In this document: positions 14,723 through 19,391 of the stretch, piece by piece
Position numbering within the stretch: the first letter of the stretch is position 1
Layout of the letters: each line of letters starts with the position of its first letter
Source of the DNA: Dinochytrium kinnereticum
Taxonomy: Eukaryota > Chytridiomycota > Chytridiomycetes > Chytridiales > Chytridiaceae
Direction: 5' to 3'
Length of the DNA: 19,391 bases
Assembly: GCA_027604005.1 (NCBI GenBank)
Contig: JADGJT010000397.1
Span: forward strand, 1-19,391
Position numbers and translations under genes: made by a program
Notes under the pieces: model-generated
What the model was told of the DNA's origin: nothing
Database searches by the model: none
The model's input: the letters and a program-made list of their open reading frames with translations, nothing else

Positions 14723-17700
14723 TTAGGCGGAAGTGTTGACTCTATCGACATCAAGGAAAGAACTCAATGTGAGGTCAAGATTAAGACTGAGTCTAAATGC
14801 ATCCTTGGTGGGCTCAAACACCTCATCGAAGCCTAACGAACCAGACTTAGTGTCAAATGAATGTCCGGCATGTCTCATCCCGCCAAAAGTGCTCTCTCCA
14901 GGAAGCTGCAACTTTGTATCTGCGGGCGACACCGCAGATGTGGATAACCTTCTCTGCGATCTGCTCGCCGTGCTGCTTGCAGTAGAGGGAGGCCGCTTTG
15001 AAAAGTGTGGGCTAGATGGCGATGCAGAGGGAAAAAGGGTCTTCGACCTCCGAAGTTTACTCTTGGCCTCCCGATCATCATCCGCATCTCGCTGCGATTC
15101 CCTAGACATAGGTCGATGAGGGAGATCCTTAAACTGCTCCCAGAGTGGGAAGCTCGTCGGATTTCCCGCAGGAGCAAAGGATGTCTCCATCCCTCCAAAA
15201 TGACCCCTCCGGCGATCCTTCTTTGCTTGCTTCGAATCAATGTCGTCCACAACCGTCGGCGATGAATCGATTGGCGAGACATTGGAGGGGCTCAACGGTG
15301 GGGCTTCCACTTCGACCGTCGCACTAATCTGGGAGGAGACCTCGGAGACGGGGACGTCGATACTCCGTCGAACGCCTTCGTTCTCAAAAAGATCAAAATA
15401 ACCAATCCCTGCATTCGCGTCTCGCGCGACATCAGAGTTAGGGTGACTCATCGCTTCATCCTCTTCAACCTCCGCGTCCTCGTACTCGATAGATCCAAAA
15501 AGCCACTCTGTTTGCTCCAGGAGCGTCTCGACGACTTTACACTGAAACGGCATGTCCGTCATCATTCTCTGGATCGTATCGAGGGCGGGTGGGGGTCTTA
15601 AAAGGGTTGGACCAAAGATGATGCTGATGTTCTTTTGGGTCATCTTGTTTTGGGCGGAGCATGATGCAACACGCTGTAGATGTTCACATAGGAATTTCAT
15701 GGTCGCGAAATGTTTTGGGGGGAGCAGGTGAACCATGTCCTGCATAGCAATCATGCGCTCGCGCCAAGTTTCAATCTCTGAAAATAGGGTATGGTATCAG
15801 TGTACGGCCAGCCAACACAGAAGATGACGATACTCACGAGCAGCCGCTATGAACCCTTCATAAAGATTGAGAGGGCAGAGTGGTTCCTTATCTGGAGGCA
15901 AGCCTTCCCTTAGGAAACCTTTAATCACTCCAGTAACCACATGCACGTCATTATCATATAGACAAGTAGGCGGGCCAGATTGCGGCCCTTCACCTGTTCT
16001 CGTGAGCGCAGATTTCGGGGAAAGGGCCTTTACGGCACCCTGCGACTTCTGCGTGTTCATCTTTGAAGGGTCAAGCGGTTCTTTTGAACCATTGACATCG
16101 CACGAAGATCGAACGGGAGAATGGGCATCGGAGAGCGAGTGCCGGGAACCTCGACGGATTTTAGATACATTGGAGCCCTGAATTTGTGAGGACGCAAGTG
16201 ACGAAGTTGAGGCGGGGGGTAGGAGTTGGACTTGGGATGCGTCCGCTTCAAAGAGTTTTCGCAGGCGATCCACCGTAACTGCGCTTCCCGATATTCGATA
16301 GAGACCTTCCGTTTCCAGTCCTTACAACCATGACATTAATCGATTTTCAGATCGTCGAAACGACGAGCCCAGAAAACAGCGAGCTCCAAAAAAAAAACAA
16401 AAACAAAAAAAGCACTTACCAATCTCTTCCAGGAGGCGGACACACTTTTGCAGCAAGACAGGAACCTCAGGAGAAATTACGCCTGATCCACTCACTTGGG
16501 TACTCCTACTTGGCGGCCTTTCTGTCGCTGTGACTTTTCGCTTCAGCGTGGACCCTCGAGAGTTTATCGTTCCGCTTCGATTAAGTAAAGTGGTCGAAGA
16601 AGATGAGACCCCATCTTTATCTTTCCTCGCACCGTCCAGAGCATTTTGCCCACGTTGAGCCCAGATAGGTCGGTTAAAAAGTGGGAATATGGTTTTTCCC
16701 TGATTTCCAGAGGTCACAGAGTGATCCAAGCCTTCTATTTGAGAGAGTGGATGAACGGCCGAAGCAGGAACATCTGTTGGAACCCCAATGATGCCAAACG
16801 ACGAAGTTCCGCCGGTTAGCTCCACAGAATTGTTATTGTTCGCATGCCCCCTTTTCCAATCCTTCCCACGCTTATCGCGAGGCTTGGAGGAGATGACAGA
16901 ATTGGTCCCCTCCTCGGCGCCACCACCTCCAACCTTCCAGTATGACTTCCACACGGACTGTCGTTCCCCATCCGCCGATACTCCTCCCTGGACGAACTTT
17001 CCAGGCAGGAAAGATGACGGTGGTGATGCAGGCGCGGTGGAAGGAAGCTCGATAAAGGATGGTTTTGATAGAAGGGGAGATTTCGGTGGTGTGATCGGAA
17101 GGGTCTCTGAGTGCAAAGGGCTATCTGCTGCAGGAACACTCTTTGAAAGCCCAAATCCTGCAGACCTGTTCATGTGAGGTGCGTCATGCACAGACTGCAT
17201 CATCTGGGATGGCAACGACGGAACTTTCCCCATATCGAAAGCCTTGCCGCCATCACCCCCCTTTGCAATTAAGAAGTTTGGATGTGAGGACTCTGGTAAG
17301 GACTTAACCGATGAAGGCCCTTTCTTTTCATCCCTCGCCACCGCCGCTGCCGCCGCCTCGCGAACGGCCATTACCCACTCATCCGCCTCCCTTGCACGAA
17401 ACAATGATTCGGATCTCGCCATTGAATGAAAGAGGTCATTTGCAGTCTCGGCGGATTGAAAAGCGTCAGGACCGTCGCTTAAGATATCCAAATGAAAAGT
17501 GTGGTACTGCAGAATGTGTTGGCGACCTCCGGAATGTGGATCATTTAGAGGAACTGTCAGGAAAATCGCAGATCGGGAAACTTCGGCCTGCGCTGGCGGT
17601 GTCGATATGTTGCGTAACTCCACTGTCGCCTCCCGTAAAGACAAGTACGTGAAAAGGGTTCGCTGCAGCAGGAAGCACAACAGTAAGCTTAAGGAAACAA

Positions 17701-18739
17701 GAAAAGGCCCAAAACATACCGGAGCCCTTTTCAGTTCTTGCACAGACATTGGATGTGTTGTTGATCTAGCACTTTCGAAGGACTGTCTTGCCTCTCTTTC
17801 CAGCATTGGTGAAGAAGGCCTGGAGATCGGATTGAGAGAGGAATGAGATGTGCTACTCGAAGGCTTCCCCATCTGCAGCTGTCTCAGATCCACAACGGAA
17901 GGTCTTCGCTTGTTCTGGACGTATTCATGTGTCTTTTTGAAGAACTATACAAGAGGAACATTAGATATGAGCAATCGAATGGCAAGTTGGTACCTTTGAT
18001 ATAGCCTTAGAGGTCTCCCGTGGAGCCATCGATGGAGGTATCCTCGATGTTGTTGGAGATAGGGGTCTAACCGGGTCCTTTGGCGGTGGCAAGGGAATCA
18101 TAGAATCTGTATTGAATGTCGAAGCGATCAGGGGGGAGGTGGGCTGGGTGTTCATAGCAGGAGCGATTGCGTAGAAAAGCATGTAGTGCTCGCGAATCTC
18201 AACAAAGAAGACGGCATGCTCCTCTTCTTCCGCATAGCTGCTGCTGCTGCTGTCCGTCCGTGACATCGGTGGCAAATACAAGCTGCTGGTGTTGGATGAA
18301 GACTGAGAACCGTGAGCATTGGAAGAATGATGACCAAAGTCCAATGGCGACTTGATGTGGAGTGCCGCCCTTCCTGCAGCCTCCCGGAGCACAGAGGTGA
18401 TCGATCTCCCTCCTTGCTTCATCGAGTGAGAGCTGTGGGTATGGAGCGACGTCTTGACCAGATAGCCGCATTTACGGACGGCCCAAGGGGCGATGATTCC
18501 AGAGACTGTAGGCACCTCAGCCATTTTCAACTGCTCAAACACCTGCAACCAACGACAAGGGTCAGCGACGATCAAGCGGGATCAGCGACAGGGAATGCAT
18601 GCATTCATGCATGCATGCGGTGGATAGCAACCTTCAGTGGGGGCAGCTCTGCCTGCAGAGCGTAGCCGGGCAGAGGCATCGACTTCACACCCCCGTCGTC
18701 CGTCATCGCACCAGCGTTCAGCGGAGGGTCTCCAGACAT
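14723..18739 (-). CDS. PH-domain RhoGAP protein, 6 exons, 1220 aa
   Basis: GTPase-activating protein for Rho-family GTPases (Rho, Rac or Cdc42), which switches off polarity and actin signalling. Minus-strand exons: 18739-18632, 18542-17994, 17944-17720, 17662-16420, 16320-15838, 15777-14723 (3663 nt). A PH-like domain (about 58-400, from RKCGYLVKTS to EADEWVMAVREA) is interrupted by long Ser-rich inserts. A disordered linker follows. The RhoGAP domain spans about 692-960: arginine finger R717 in GLYRISG, conserved Lys842 (VIKGFLRE), Asn919 in NISIIFGPTLLRP. About 85 Ser-rich residues (745-829) are inserted between the finger helix and DNDVHVV. The C-terminal 250 residues are Ser/Pro-rich, probably phosphorylated. 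All three catalytic positions known from p50RhoGAP are kept, so activity is expected. Exon 1 (36 residues) is less sure because of its GTTGCT donor; the alternative start is Met 18524 in exon 2. Confidence 0.9.
18594..18617. repeat. Two adjoining 12-bp palindromes in RhoGAP intron 1
   Basis: aatgcatgcatt (18594-18605) and catgcatgcatg (18606-18617) are each perfectly palindromic, giving an alternating purine-pyrimidine ATGC run inside the inferred 89-nt intron 18543-18631. The heptamer cagcgac also occurs twice just beside it. Confidence 0.75.
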
Positions 18740-18938
18740 AACAGCTGTTGCACACGGTCACACAGCCGAACTTGTTTTATTTCACTTCAGAAAAACGGAA
18801 GGAACTTCTGGGATAAATACTTGTGAGATATTCCAAGATAAATATTCCACTGGAAGATACCCATTATAATAGACCCATCCGTATTCTCTCGCAGGAAAAA
18901 AAAGTGACTTTAAAGTAAAACACCCCATGTTGCATTTT

Positions 18939-18961
18939 GGTGACCGCCTTCGCTGGTCACC
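18939..18961. repeat. Perfect 7-bp inverted repeat with 9-nt loop
   Basis: ggtgacc (18939-18945) and ggtcacc (18955-18961) are exact reverse complements separated by gccttcgct. It could be a protein-binding site or an RNA hairpin. No function can be assigned. Confidence 0.7.
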
Positions 18962-18971
18962 TATGCGGCGC

Positions 18972-19361
18972 TCAACCCCGACTCGCCTTGGGGCAGATCA
19001 AGTGATTGCTGGGATTCATTTCGTCGGTGCGATTGTCTGAAGGGAGCTTCATGGCTTGCTTGGTTTCATTTTGAGAATATCGTTCTAGGTTCGCAACTTG
19101 AACCTCGGAAAAAGTTTTAGGCGGAGTTGTGAAGTTTTCAATAAACTCCACGAAAAGGTACAAGTGCGTCGATTCTAAAGTCCACTTGCTGATATTTGTT
19201 TTTATTGTCCCCGTTTTTTGGATCTCAGGGCTCTCCCCGCTCAGTCTAGCTTGAGGGGGTCTGCCAAGAGCTGCAAGAACATTCCCAACGGGGGTAGAAG
19301 TTGGAAGGGGACGTTGTGAGATTATTGAGAACCTCACCGAGAGGCACAAGTGCGTAAGCTA
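18972..19361 (-). CDS. Doubtful open frame, possibly the last exon of a gene entering from the right
   Basis: After a stop at 19362-19364 (TAG) the minus frame is open for about 129 codons to a stop at 18972. It has no ATG near its beginning, so it could only be an inner or terminal exon. The protein is of mixed composition (for example STHLYLFVEFIENF, ANLERYSQNETKQAM) and I recognise no domain. It reads across both diverged 45-bp repeats. The lack of a start codon and of homology keeps this weak; it may be noise or a decayed gene. Confidence 0.2.
19125..19355 (-). repeat. Two diverged copies of a 45-bp sequence
   Basis: On the plus strand 19125-19169 and 19312-19355 align over their length (gttgtga...aggYacaagtgcgt); the last 14 bp differ at one base. 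They are offset 186 bp in the same orientation. The middle is poorly conserved, so this is an old tandem duplication or two regulatory sites. Confidence 0.45.
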
Positions 19362-19391
19362 TCTTTGTGTCGATATAAGGATGTCTTAGAT

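Larger units (their letters stand above)
18740..19391. other. RhoGAP upstream region and right window edge
   Basis: This is the upstream region of the minus-strand RhoGAP gene. It contains a hairpin-forming repeat (18939-18961), a minus-strand open frame of doubtful status (18972-19361) and two diverged 45-bp repeats. AT-rich sequence with TATTTATCC (minus strand, near 18815) could serve as core promoter. No tRNA or rRNA was seen. Confidence 0.5.

Noticed and set aside
14082..14754. Minus-strand frames rich in Phe, Ser and Leu
   Set aside because: They come from T-rich sequence on that strand, overlap each other in different frames, and fit 3' untranslated DNA after the RhoGAP stop.
16788..17177. 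Plus-strand frame of 129 aa opposite the RhoGAP gene
   Set aside because: Shadow of the Ser/Pro-rich linker; no start context or family match.
18233..18255. Trinucleotide repeat as a possible regulatory microsatellite
   Set aside because: It is coding: a short Ser run in the first PH-region insert of the RhoGAP protein.
19088..19110. GGTTCG stretch resembling a tRNA B box
   Set aside because: No A box at the right distance and no cloverleaf could be drawn.

Overview
The window looks like nuclear DNA of a fungus, most likely an early-diverging, chytrid-type lineage. It has dense genes with many short GT-AG introns (33 inferred, 49-264 nt, usually 60-130), T-rich introns and long Ser/Pro/Thr-rich spacers. 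It carries fungal/animal-type ABCC and RhoGAP genes beside a leucine-rich-repeat membrane protein with a cytoplasmic SAM domain. The lineage is inferred from gene style and cannot be proven here. No RNA gene, transposon or CRISPR array was found.

Layout, left to right: (1) minus strand, 1-137, the 5' end of a probable secreted protein cut by the window edge. (2) A 974-nt spacer with a CCAAT-type array of period 43 bp. (3) Plus strand, 1112-7264, a complete 20-exon ABCC transporter (1380 aa after splicing). (4) Plus strand, 7714-11102, a 9-exon LRR-TM-SAM receptor-like protein (about 875 aa; its 5' end is uncertain). (5) An AT-rich convergent spacer of about 1 kb. (6) Minus strand, 12119-13667, a second TM-SAM protein (447 aa) with no LRRs, tail to tail with the first and sharing its SAM intron position. 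(7) A spacer of about 1 kb. (8) Minus strand, 14723-18739, a six-exon PH-RhoGAP protein (1220 aa). (9) A right-hand spacer with a doubtful minus-strand reading frame.

Gene models were made by hand: exons were joined wherever GT/AG sites restore a reading frame that matches the conserved family pattern, and every exon length was checked for phase. The most interesting unit is the tail-to-tail pair of single-pass SAM proteins. One has an LRR ectodomain and phospho-motif-like cytoplasmic repeats, the other only a short low-complexity N-terminal part. Together they suggest a kinase-less receptor and a co-receptor or adaptor that could meet through their SAM domains. The neighbouring Rho regulator is a possible but unproven downstream partner. 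The ABCC gene is probably an independent exporter.
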